The notes beneath the pieces are model-generated. The model had not been told where the DNA came from and did not search any database. It saw only the letters and a program-made list of their open reading frames with translations. A DNA stretch of 64,000 nt from Variovorax paradoxus B4 (GTDB lineage Bacteria > Pseudomonadota > Gammaproteobacteria > Burkholderiales > Burkholderiaceae_C), in assembly GCF_000463015.1 (NCBI RefSeq), contig NC_022247.1, forward strand, positions 2,852,001 through 2,916,000. The letters run 5' to 3'. Positions 36,001-42,344 of this stretch are shown in pieces; positions within the stretch are counted from its first letter, which is position 1; each line of letters opens with the position of its first letter. The translations under genes were made by a program, and so were the position numbers.

Positions 36001-36143
36001 TCGGCCGGGTCATGGTGGACGGCACCTTGCGCGACGTGGTGATCGGCGCCAACCCCGATTCGTTCCTGAGCCCGAAGGGCGCCACGGTCAAGGCCGCCTT
36101 CAAGCAGCCCAAGGGCCGCGTCTACTGGTTCATCCAGAAGTAA
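33048..36143 (+). CDS. pilY1: Type IV pilus tip adhesin / assembly factor PilY1
   Basis: A 1031-residue secreted protein with signal peptide (KNLFRSLCAAAMLMLGLCSAQA). Residues about 35-320 form a von Willebrand A-like domain: NVLFVVDNTANW stands where the MIDAS D-x-S-x-S would be, so metal binding through the classic motif looks lost. The C-terminal half (about 520-1000) is the PilY1 beta-propeller, with HGDVVHSRPVAINYG, VVFYGANDGVLRAVNG, ELWSFVPPEF and GLAPSPVVG. PilY1 caps the pilus and acts in adhesion and mechanosensing. It is the fifth gene of the operon. Confidence 0.95.
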   Translation: MKKNLFRSLCAAAMLMLGLCSAQAEDIDLFVGYNQTVTEAPNVLFVVDNTANWTPLFTAEMNALASAFESLPTGKFKVGVMMFTETGGGNSNVDGAYLRAGVRLLDDANKLNYGTLIRSLDVRDDKSNGGKAGKMMAEVYRYLASGAPMAGNNKAKADYAGNVFGTAASKAIYALPGNPLAAVNSNTYIGPNTTNCIGTYVIYISNGAAQDNNSDTTISANALRAAGGDATTIPLGVSGSQDNVADEWARFLQSSMGVKVYTVEAATADGGQGPGWTALLNSMSTQSKGGYYDISTEPDLGAALSGALDDIFSKIQSVNSVFSSVSLPVSVNTQGTYLNQVFVGMFRPDDSAYPRWNGNLKQYKLGVDGSNQLILQDAAGANAINNQTGFIAPCARSFWTPANRNTYWSFNPSGDCISSDTTIDLRASDSPDGNVVEKGAQAYMLRQMATADRNVMTCAPGTCSALTSFADGNASITSTDLGAQTTTERTALINWLRGLDNKGDERRDTTGNPLTSTTAMRPSVHGDVVHSRPVAINYGSDDLANAQVVVFYGANDGVLRAVNGNQATAIGSAAPGSELWSFVPPEFYGSIKRLYDNTTRINFPGIPVSVGATAPKPYGMDGPMAAYRQGTSAWLYASMRRGGRLIYAFDVSNAAAPILKWRRGCPNQDNDVGCGTGANDMSGIGQTWSAPKIVKASGYGAGTTPMVMFGGGYDRCEDVDTTEGASACGAATKGNKIYVLDASTGDVLTKFDTVRAVSGEVTIVNDSTGLAKFAYAADLGGNVYRITMGTGAPASWEMAKIASLGCDDAAATCTPNRKFMFGPDVVEDNGMYVLLLGSGDREKPLRSYTAALSVSNRFYMLVDKPSDTTWLSAEASRCNGSSLLCHGSLFAITGTTAPSATELSAKKGWYLALAAGEQVVTSSVTAYGNTTFNTHTPTDPTVSQSCRSNLGTANVYNLSYLDAAGQNGARFQNVVGGGLAPSPVVGRVMVDGTLRDVVIGANPDSFLSPKGATVKAAFKQPKGRVYWFIQK

Positions 36144-36157
36144 AAAGGGAAAAAGGG

Positions 36158-36673
36158 ATGGCCATGGCCGGCACGCGCGCCCGCGGTTTCACGCTCATCG
36201 AGCTGATGGTCACCCTCGTGGTGCTGATCGTGCTGGTGTCGGTGGCCGTTCCCTCCTTCGACTACATACGGCTTTCGACCCGGCTGAATTCCTACGCGAC
36301 CGACCTCGTCGCCGGCAGCCAGCTCGCCCGCAGCGAGGCCATCAAGCGCAACGCGCCCGTGACGCTGTGCGCCTCGTCCAACGGCACCAGCTGTGCCACC
36401 GACGGTCAATGGGAAGCCGGCTGGATCGTCATCAGCGGCGGCGCGTCACCCACGGTGATTCAGAAGCAGCCCGCCGCCGCCGGCGGCTACCGCATCCGCG
36501 ACAGCGGCGGCCTCAGCGCGCTCGCCTTCGAGGCCACCGGCGTCGGCGCCACTGCGGCCAATTTCACGATCTGCCGGGCTACCCCCCTGGGTACCCCGAA
36601 ACGGGTAGTCAAGATCAGCGCCACCGGCCGTTCCTCGGTCACGCGGACCGATGCAGGAAGCTGCGCCGCATGA
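36158..36673 (+). CDS. fimT: Minor pseudopilin, GspH/FimT family
   Basis: A 171-residue prepilin with leader ending RARG, then FTLIELMVTLVVLIVLVSVAVP, followed by SQLARSEAIKRNAPVTLCAS and the WEAGWIVIS element of the GspH/FimT fold. It closes the minor pilin operon. FimT proteins bind DNA during natural transformation in some species; FimU is the alternative name for the assembly role. A GGGAAAAAGGG stretch before the ATG at 36158 is the ribosome site. Confidence 0.9.
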   Translation: MAMAGTRARGFTLIELMVTLVVLIVLVSVAVPSFDYIRLSTRLNSYATDLVAGSQLARSEAIKRNAPVTLCASSNGTSCATDGQWEAGWIVISGGASPTVIQKQPAAAGGYRIRDSGGLSALAFEATGVGATAANFTICRATPLGTPKRVVKISATGRSSVTRTDAGSCAA

Positions 36674-36793
36674 ATGAGGTCTTTTTTGTGCGATCCTCGG
36701 CGACGCGGACAATAGTGCACTGATTGGCGGCCCTGGGCCCCTTCAGTCCCGGCCGCCGCACCGCAATCGCATCAGAAGAAACGCTTCATTTTC

Positions 36794-37636
36794 ATGGAAC
36801 ACCAGCTCGACTGGGCACTGGCCGCCTGCGCCCGCATCCTGCGGCCGGTGGTCAGGCTCGCCCTGGCGATGGGGGTCAAGCACCCGCACCTGGAAGTCCT
36901 GCTGCGCGACCTGCTGCTGGAGGAGGCCAAGCGTTCCTGGCGCCAGCAAGGGGTGGCAAAACCCAACATCAGCCAGCTGTCCGTCACCACCGGGCTGAAC
37001 CGCAAGGCCGTGACGGCCAAGGTCCGCGACACCGTGGACGTCCTGCCCCACACCGAAATTTCGGCTGCCGCCAAGACTTTCACGCTGTGGCTGCAAATGG
37101 TGTCGGAAAACCAGACCTTCCAGCGCTTGCCGATCACCTCCGACGGCGACGATGCGCCCTCCTTCGAAACCGTGGCCAGGCTCGGCAGCCGCGGCAACGT
37201 GCACCATCGAACCATCCTCGACGAACTGGTGCGCCTGAACATGGTGGCCGAGCAGGACGGCTGCGCCGAACTCAAGGCCAGCGGCTTTGTGCCCGTGGAC
37301 GACTTGCAGTCGATGCTGGCATTCCTTGGGGACAACGGCCGCGACCACCTGCTGGCGGCGGTGTCCAACACGCTCGGCGAAGAGCCCCGCATGCTCGAGC
37401 GCTCCGTGTATGCGCGCGGCTTGGGCCTGCAGGACTGCGAAGACATCCACCAACTGGTGCGCGAACGCTGGACGGCCCTGCACCTGGAGCTGGCGGGCGA
37501 AATGAACCGCGCGGTCGACCGGGCGCCCGACGGCGCCAAGGGGCGCATCCGCGTCGGGATCTACACCTACTATGAAGACGAGGCGGCGCCGGGCGCGTCT
37601 CCCGTCCCCGCGAAGCGGGAACAAGGAACACGATGA
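36794..37636 (+). CDS. DUF6502 family protein
   Basis: A 280-residue protein recognised as DUF6502 from LRPVVRLALAMGVKHPHLEVLLRDLLLEEA near the start and SVTTGLNRKAVTAKV near 68. The second segment looks like a helix-turn-helix, so DNA binding is plausible. The C-terminal end is poorly conserved. The stop overlaps the start of the next gene as ATGA. In related genomes this gene is, to my recollection, paired with a DUF5666 lipoprotein as here. Its function is unknown. Confidence 0.85.
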   Translation: MEHQLDWALAACARILRPVVRLALAMGVKHPHLEVLLRDLLLEEAKRSWRQQGVAKPNISQLSVTTGLNRKAVTAKVRDTVDVLPHTEISAAAKTFTLWLQMVSENQTFQRLPITSDGDDAPSFETVARLGSRGNVHHRTILDELVRLNMVAEQDGCAELKASGFVPVDDLQSMLAFLGDNGRDHLLAAVSNTLGEEPRMLERSVYARGLGLQDCEDIHQLVRERWTALHLELAGEMNRAVDRAPDGAKGRIRVGIYTYYEDEAAPGASPVPAKREQGTR

Positions 37637-38994
37637 AGAACCACTACCGATGGATGCGCGGCATCCTCTTTGCCGGGGCGATGGCCTTGCTGCTCTCGTG
37701 CGGGGGCGGCGGTAGCGGCGGAGGCTCGGCAGGCAGCCTGGGCGGCATTGCCGGGAGCGGCGTGACAGGCTCGGGAAGCGACAGCCCTGCCGGAACGGGC
37801 ACGGGAACCGACGGCACGGGCGGCACAAGTGGTACGGGTACCGCAGGCGGCAGCACCGACGGTACGAGCACCGCCGGCAACGGCAGCGACGACGGCTCGG
37901 GCGTAGGCTCGGGCGGCACCGGCGTGAGCACCGCCGACGCGACCGGCATCGGCTCCGTGGGCGGGCTGGGCAGCATCATCCTGAACGGCGTACGCTACAA
38001 CACCGACGCCGCCATCATCAGCCTCGAGGACACCACCGAGCTGCAGATCGGCATGAGCGTGCGCATTGCCGGCAAGATCGACAGCGAGTTCACCGCGGCC
38101 ACGGCGCAGCAGGTCGATTCGGCCGCCGAACTGCGCGGTGCCGTGTCGGCCATCGATCTTTCGAAGGGCAGCTTCGTCGTGATGGGCACCACGGTCACCG
38201 TCGACAACGCCACGGTCTGGAGCGGCGCGAACAGCCTGGATCCGGCCATGGCCGGCAGCGTGGTGCAGGTCTGGGGGCTGCCTTCCGCACCGGGCACCTT
38301 GCGCGCCACGCGCGTCGAACTGAAGCCGGTGTCGGCCGAGCCGCTGGTGACTGGTTACGTGCAGAACCTGGACCTGTCGAGAAAGAGCTTCACGCTTGGC
38401 CAACTCATCGTTCAGTACGACGGCGCAGCGTTCTCGGGCGGCATCGACACATCCACTCTGGCCAACGATGCCATCGTGCGTGTGCGCGGCAGCGTTGCGC
38501 CAGATATGGCGGGCGTCTTCAATGCAACCAAGGTACAGGGCTGGTATGCGATGCCAACGCAGAACGCCACAGCGGTGCAGCTTGCGGGTGTCATCACCAA
38601 CTACAACGGGATCGGCGACTTCAAAGTGCTCGGGACAAAAATCGATGCTTCCGGCGCCCAGATTCCGGGCGGCCAGACAAATTCGATCGGCAACGGCGTC
38701 AAGGTGGAGCTTGATGGGTTCATGACGGATGGCGTGTTGGTGGTGAAGAAGCTGCGCATCAAAGGCGGACCGGTCGATTTCACTCTTATTGGGGCGGTCA
38801 GCGCCTACCAGTCGCCTTCGGACTTCAGGGTACAGGGCCGGCCAGTGAATGCCGGCAGCCCCATGACGGTCTTCGAGAACGGGACTATCGCCGACCTCGC
38901 CAATCTGCCCCCCAACCGCCGTGTCAGCGTCGTCGGCGACACGGTGGTCGACGGCGTGCTCATCGCGAAGCACGTCACCTTCCTTCAGCCCTGA
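37633..38994 (+). CDS. DUF5666 lipoprotein
   Basis: A 453-residue predicted lipoprotein: signal WMRGILFAGAMALLLSC with lipobox LLSC at about residue 22, then a 90-residue Gly/Ser/Thr linker. Four or five consecutive small beta-barrel DUF5666 units follow (for example GSIILNGVRYNTDAAII, then LQIGMSVRIAGKI; later LGTKIDASGAQIP). These OB-like repeats have no known activity. It is coupled by ATGA to the DUF6502 gene. The last third (38400-38900) has lower GC than the first third. Confidence 0.88.
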   Translation: MKNHYRWMRGILFAGAMALLLSCGGGGSGGGSAGSLGGIAGSGVTGSGSDSPAGTGTGTDGTGGTSGTGTAGGSTDGTSTAGNGSDDGSGVGSGGTGVSTADATGIGSVGGLGSIILNGVRYNTDAAIISLEDTTELQIGMSVRIAGKIDSEFTAATAQQVDSAAELRGAVSAIDLSKGSFVVMGTTVTVDNATVWSGANSLDPAMAGSVVQVWGLPSAPGTLRATRVELKPVSAEPLVTGYVQNLDLSRKSFTLGQLIVQYDGAAFSGGIDTSTLANDAIVRVRGSVAPDMAGVFNATKVQGWYAMPTQNATAVQLAGVITNYNGIGDFKVLGTKIDASGAQIPGGQTNSIGNGVKVELDGFMTDGVLVVKKLRIKGGPVDFTLIGAVSAYQSPSDFRVQGRPVNAGSPMTVFENGTIADLANLPPNRRVSVVGDTVVDGVLIAKHVTFLQP

Positions 38995-39043
38995 CAAGGC
39001 GAGCCCGAACGGCCCACCTGATCGCCCCCGCCAGAGTCCACGC

Positions 39044-39628
39044 CTAGTCAACGGGCCCCAGCCCGATCGGCGCGGGCACGATGTTCACGATGCGGGTGAA
39101 GAGCGCCTCATATTCCCGCTCCGGCCGGTAGCCGGTGAGTGGATCCCGGTTGCGGCCGAACGCCTCGTCGAGTTCGCGCCAGTCCTCGGGGGTCAGCACC
39201 TTCTCGGCGAGCGGAAGGATTTCGCGCTCTTCCATCGCCATGTGGTTCAGGTAGAAATCGACGTACTGCTCCATGGCGTTCTCGAAGGCCGCCCGCCGCG
39301 AGTCGCCCAGCATCTCGAAGGCTAGCAACGCGTGCTCCACGTTGCGGATCTTTCGCTCGCCCCAGGCATGGTCGTTGTCGAGCCGGTCCATCAGCTCGCG
39401 CGAGATCGGCGTCCTGGCGCGCATCTTGGGAAACAGCAGCTCGCTCTCCTTGCGGTGATGCCGCTTTTCAGGAAATTCGTCCACGTAGAACAGCATGGCC
39501 CGCAAGGCCGCGAAGTCGGGCGGGGTTCCCTTGCGGCGGTGCTGTTCGAGCAGCATGATGATGGAGCGCAGCATGGCGGCGAGCGCCGCATGCTCCTGGC
39601 GAATGATGCGAATGGTGGCGTTGGTCAT
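39044..39628 (-). CDS. Hemerythrin-like HHE domain protein
   Basis: A 194-residue four-helix protein with the His/Glu pattern of HHE hemerythrins: RQEHAALAAML, FPEKRHHRKESELLFP, LDNDHAWGERKI and YLNHMAMEEREILP. These provide the ligands for a di-iron centre. Such proteins bind oxygen or nitric oxide. The ATG at 39628 has CAGGAG upstream; an eight-residue longer form is possible. It diverges from a universal stress protein gene with an FNR-like site on its own side, so induction at low oxygen is expected. Confidence 0.92.
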   Translation of the reverse strand: MTNATIRIIRQEHAALAAMLRSIIMLLEQHRRKGTPPDFAALRAMLFYVDEFPEKRHHRKESELLFPKMRARTPISRELMDRLDNDHAWGERKIRNVEHALLAFEMLGDSRRAAFENAMEQYVDFYLNHMAMEEREILPLAEKVLTPEDWRELDEAFGRNRDPLTGYRPEREYEALFTRIVNIVPAPIGLGPVD

Positions 39629-39651
39629 GAATGGCTCCTGTGCATACCCCA

Positions 39652-39693
39652 AGGGTCCGGGTTCCGGTCTCGCGCAGGGTTGCTGCAGATCAA
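39652..39693 (-). promoter_or_regulatory. FNR/Anr-like promoter of the hemerythrin gene
   Basis: On the minus strand TTGATCTGCAGCAA (39693-39680) has one mismatch to TTGAT-N4-ATCAA. After 22 bases comes GACCCT (39657-39652), like the GACACT hexamers at the other boxes. Transcription would start near 39645, leaving a 17-base leader with the AGGAG site. Confidence 0.55.
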
Positions 39694-39741
39694 ACGCCGC
39701 GCATGCCGTCCGGTCCTTTCGCCTGGCGACGGCGCTTTCGC

Positions 39742-39782
39742 TTGATCCGCATCAAGCCGCGCCTCGCACCGGTCCGGACACT
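39742..39782 (+). promoter_or_regulatory. Perfect FNR/Anr box and -10 for the universal stress gene
   Basis: TTGATCCGCATCAA at 39742-39755 is a perfect TTGAT-N4-ATCAA dyad. GACACT follows at 39777-39782, 21 bases later, placing the box centre near -41, the class II activator position. Start of translation is at 39820. Confidence 0.8.
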
Positions 39783-39819
39783 GGCCGCATATCCACCTCA
39801 AAACCAAAGCGAGGACACC

Positions 39820-40329
39820 ATGTACCAGCGAATTCTTGTTCCTGTCGACGGAAGTTCGACATCCAGCCATGGCCTGGGCGAAGCCATTCGCCTTGCCAAG
39901 GTCACCGCAGGGCGCCTGCGCCTGATCCACGTCATCGACGAGCTCTCCTTCGCCCTGGCAATGGATGCCTATTCGGGCCATGTGGGCGACTGGCTCAAGG
40001 AGCTGCGTGCCGCTGCCACCAAGCTGCTCGATGAAGGCAAGGCAAGGGCGGCCGCCGAAGGCGTCGAGGCCGATTCGGTGCTGTGCGACAGCTTCAGGGG
40101 AGCCGTCCCCGATCGGGTCACGGCCGAAGCGGCTTCCTGGCCCGCGGACCTGATCGTGCTGGGAACGCACGGCCGGCGCGGCCTCGGCCGAATGGTGATG
40201 GGCAGCAGCGCGGAGCAGATCCTGCGGACTGCGACCGTTCCGGTGCTGCTGGTGCGCGCGCCTGAATCGCACGCCAAGGCGGAAGCGGCGCGCTTCACGC
40301 TACCGAGCGGCGTTCTGGCGAGCCAGTAG
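39820..40329 (+). CDS. Universal stress protein (UspA family)
   Basis: A 169-residue single-domain Usp. It has RILVPVDGSSTSSHGLGEAI at the start and the nucleotide loop GTHGRRGLGRMVMGSSAEQIL near 125, which fits the ATP-binding G-2x-G-9x-G(S/T) pattern. A 15-residue tail follows the domain. The ATG at 39820 is preceded by GAGGA; a 63-residue upstream extension in this frame covers the FNR promoter and is rejected. Anr-dependent Usp proteins aid survival at low oxygen in Pseudomonas, and the same is inferred here. Confidence 0.93.
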   Translation: MYQRILVPVDGSSTSSHGLGEAIRLAKVTAGRLRLIHVIDELSFALAMDAYSGHVGDWLKELRAAATKLLDEGKARAAAEGVEADSVLCDSFRGAVPDRVTAEAASWPADLIVLGTHGRRGLGRMVMGSSAEQILRTATVPVLLVRAPESHAKAEAARFTLPSGVLASQ

Positions 40330-40336
40330 ACTGGCC

Positions 40337-40353
40337 GGCCGCGCTGCGCGGCC
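40337..40353. terminator. Hairpin between convergent genes
   Basis: GGCCGCGC-T-GCGCGGCC is a perfect palindrome 8 bases after the universal stress gene. Its last base is the first base of the stop anticodon of the convergent small gene. It has no T-run. Confidence 0.5.
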
Positions 40354-40574
40354 TATCCGTCAAGCGGCACGCCGCCGCCGAAATGGCTGGTCCACTGGTC
40401 CAGCAGCTCTTGCTGGACGGCCTTGGCCGACTGCTGCCAGGCGGCCAGCATTCCCCACTGGATCTGTTGCGCCTGCAGCACGCTCGCGCCGCAGGCTGCC
40501 TGCCAGTCGAGCAGGGAGCGAAAGTAGGCATCGGTCCATGCCGATGCCGGTGTCGCGGGAACCTTGCTGTCCAT
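40353..40574 (-). CDS. Small hypothetical protein of the low-oxygen cluster
   Basis: A 73-residue protein rich in Ala, Gln and Trp (WTDAYFRSLLDWQAACG, QIQWGMLAAWQQSAKAV), predicted helical and amphipathic, faintly phasin-like, but I do not recognise a family. The ATG at 40574 has AAGGAG seven bases upstream, which supports it as real. It follows the desaturase gene in the same direction 45 bases later, so it is probably the second gene of that transcript. Confidence 0.7.
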   Translation of the reverse strand: MDSKVPATPASAWTDAYFRSLLDWQAACGASVLQAQQIQWGMLAAWQQSAKAVQQELLDQWTSHFGGGVPLDG

Positions 40575-40619
40575 GGTGTGCTCCTTGGTTTGTCCGGAAG
40601 TGAAATCGTGCGGGCCGGG

Positions 40620-41807
40620 TCAGGCGTAGGAACGCAGGCGCTTCGAGAACTCGGCCAGGGGCGCGATGCCGCTGGCCTCCGCGCGCTGGCACCAGTCCTG
40701 CAGTTGCCTGACAAGCTGTTCGCCCGTTGCGGTGGAACGGCTCCACAGTGCCGTCAGCTCCCTGCGCATCGAGTACATCGTATCGAGCGCGCGCGATCCG
40801 CGCAAAGCCAGCGCGAGCCGCATGCGCCGCGATTCATCGAGCATGCGCTCGTCCTTGGCCAGCCAGTGCCTCACGGCGCGCAGCGAGTGCGCCTCGCGCG
40901 GCGACAGGCGGCGCAGCCGGCCGAATTCTTCGGCGTAGGCCCGCTTCAGGGAGCGCGTATAGCTCGAGAGCACGTCGTAGTGGCACCGGATGACCGCCTG
41001 CACGGTTTCCAGGTCGACGGCCGGCTTGGGCGCCGCGAGCCGCGGCTTTGGCGCCACGTGCTTCACGGTGGCAAGGCCGAGCGCCTGCAGCGCACGGATG
41101 TACAGCCAGCCCACATCGAATTCGTACCACTTGCACGACAGCTTGGCCGATGTGGGAAAAGCGTGATGGTTGTTGTGAAGCTCTTCCCCGCCGATCAGGA
41201 TGCCGATCGGCGAGATGTTCGTGCTGGCGTCCGGCGCTGGCCAGTTGCGGTAGCCCCAGTAGTGGCCGATGCCGTTGACCACGCCGGCGGCCCAGAACGG
41301 GATCCAAGCGATCTGCGCGAGAAGAATCAACCCACCCGGCACCACGCCGAAGAGCACCATGTCCACGATGCCCATCAGCACGATGCCGAGAATCTTGTGG
41401 CGCGAGTACAGCCTGCGCTCGATCCAGTCGTCCGGCGTGCCGTGGCCGTAGCGCGCAATGGTTTCCGGCTTGTCGCTCTCGCGGATGTAAAGGAAGACAC
41501 CGCCCCACAGCACCCGGTTGATGCCCAGCACCTGCGGGCTGTGCGGGTCTTCGGGGGTGTCGCACTTGGCGTGGTGCTTGCGGTGCACGGCGGCCCATTC
41601 CTTCGTCACCATGCCCGTGGTCAGCCAGAGCCAGAAGCGGAAAAAATGGCTCGCCGCGGGATGCAGATCCAGCGCGCGATGCGCCTGGTGACGGTGCAGG
41701 AAGATGGTGACCGAGGCGATGGTGATGTGGGTCAACGCCAACGCCACGAGCACGGCGCCCCACCATGGAAGATCGAAGACGCCTGAAAAGAGTACGGACT
41801 GCTGCAT
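40620..41807 (-). CDS. Acyl-lipid/acyl-CoA desaturase
   Basis: A 395-residue membrane desaturase. The three histidine boxes are intact: HRHQAHRAL at 38-46, HRKHH at 75-79 and HNNHH at 211-215. Four hydrophobic helices lie between (about 15-35, 55-70, 140-165, 165-185). They bind two irons for O2-dependent delta-9 type desaturation of membrane acyl chains. About 150 residues after the last box form a charged helical extension not found in the shortest members. The ATG at 41807 has AAGAGG before it; the much longer open frame upstream is rejected. An FNR-like promoter lies directly upstream, which is notable for an O2-consuming enzyme. Confidence 0.93.
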   Translation of the reverse strand: MQQSVLFSGVFDLPWWGAVLVALALTHITIASVTIFLHRHQAHRALDLHPAASHFFRFWLWLTTGMVTKEWAAVHRKHHAKCDTPEDPHSPQVLGINRVLWGGVFLYIRESDKPETIARYGHGTPDDWIERRLYSRHKILGIVLMGIVDMVLFGVVPGGLILLAQIAWIPFWAAGVVNGIGHYWGYRNWPAPDASTNISPIGILIGGEELHNNHHAFPTSAKLSCKWYEFDVGWLYIRALQALGLATVKHVAPKPRLAAPKPAVDLETVQAVIRCHYDVLSSYTRSLKRAYAEEFGRLRRLSPREAHSLRAVRHWLAKDERMLDESRRMRLALALRGSRALDTMYSMRRELTALWSRSTATGEQLVRQLQDWCQRAEASGIAPLAEFSKRLRSYA

Positions 41808-41831
41808 TTGCACCTCTTGGACAACCGCGGC

Positions 41832-41901
41832 ATTCTGCAAAGCGCCTGGCGCCCGGGCCTTGATCTGGCGCAAGCCTGCCGCGGCCGCGCGGCCGAAGAA
41901 T
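41832..41901. promoter_or_regulatory. FNR-like box flanked by divergent -10 elements
   Basis: TTGATCTGGCGCAA at 41860-41873 has two mismatches in the right half. On the minus strand CAGAAT (41837-41832) lies 22 bases away; on the plus strand AAGAAT (41896-41901) also lies 22 bases away. Each -10 matches TATAAT at four of six positions. One box could therefore drive both the desaturase and the BON-phosphoketolase genes. The rest of the 306-base gap up to 42113 shows nothing else. Confidence 0.55.
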
Positions 41902-42113
41902 CGAAACGTCCGGCGCAGGCGTAAGAGATGTGAAAGAACGCGACCGTTCGGGTCCGCCCTCCCGTCGCGCAAAAAGACCCGCAGGAAACATTGGAATTGC
42001 AGCGCGAAGGCAAGGTGCAAACCGTGTGCGCCGATAGTGTCGGCAAGGAGCGTGTCGCGAATCACACTGCAGGCAGCGCAGCAAGAAGCCCCCTCTTCCT
42101 CGAAAGGTTTGAA

Positions 42114-42344
42114 ATGAACCCCGATATTCAACTCAGGCACGAGGTCTTCGCCCAGCTGAACTGGGACCCGGCGGTGTTCGGGTGCGATGTCGACGTGCGC
42201 GTGACCGACGGCGTGGTCACCTTGCGCGGCCAGCTGGCCAGCGAGGATCTGAAGAACGCCGTCGAGCGCGCCGTGCGCCGTGCCGAAGGCGTCAAGCGGA
42301 TCGTGAACCAGCTGACCACCGCGGAATGCGCGAACAATGACTGA
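42114..42344 (+). CDS. BON domain protein
   Basis: A 76-residue protein that is one BON domain: [29 protein letters not shown] then GVKRIVNQL. Without a signal peptide it should be cytoplasmic, unlike OsmY. BON domains bind phospholipids or small molecules. The ATG at 42114 is preceded by GAAAGG; an open frame starts earlier (41991) without ribosome site. Its stop overlaps the phosphoketolase start by eight bases, so translation is coupled. Confidence 0.85.
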   Translation: MNPDIQLRHEVFAQLNWDPAVFGCDVDVRVTDGVVTLRGQLASEDLKNAVERAVRRAEGVKRIVNQLTTAECANND

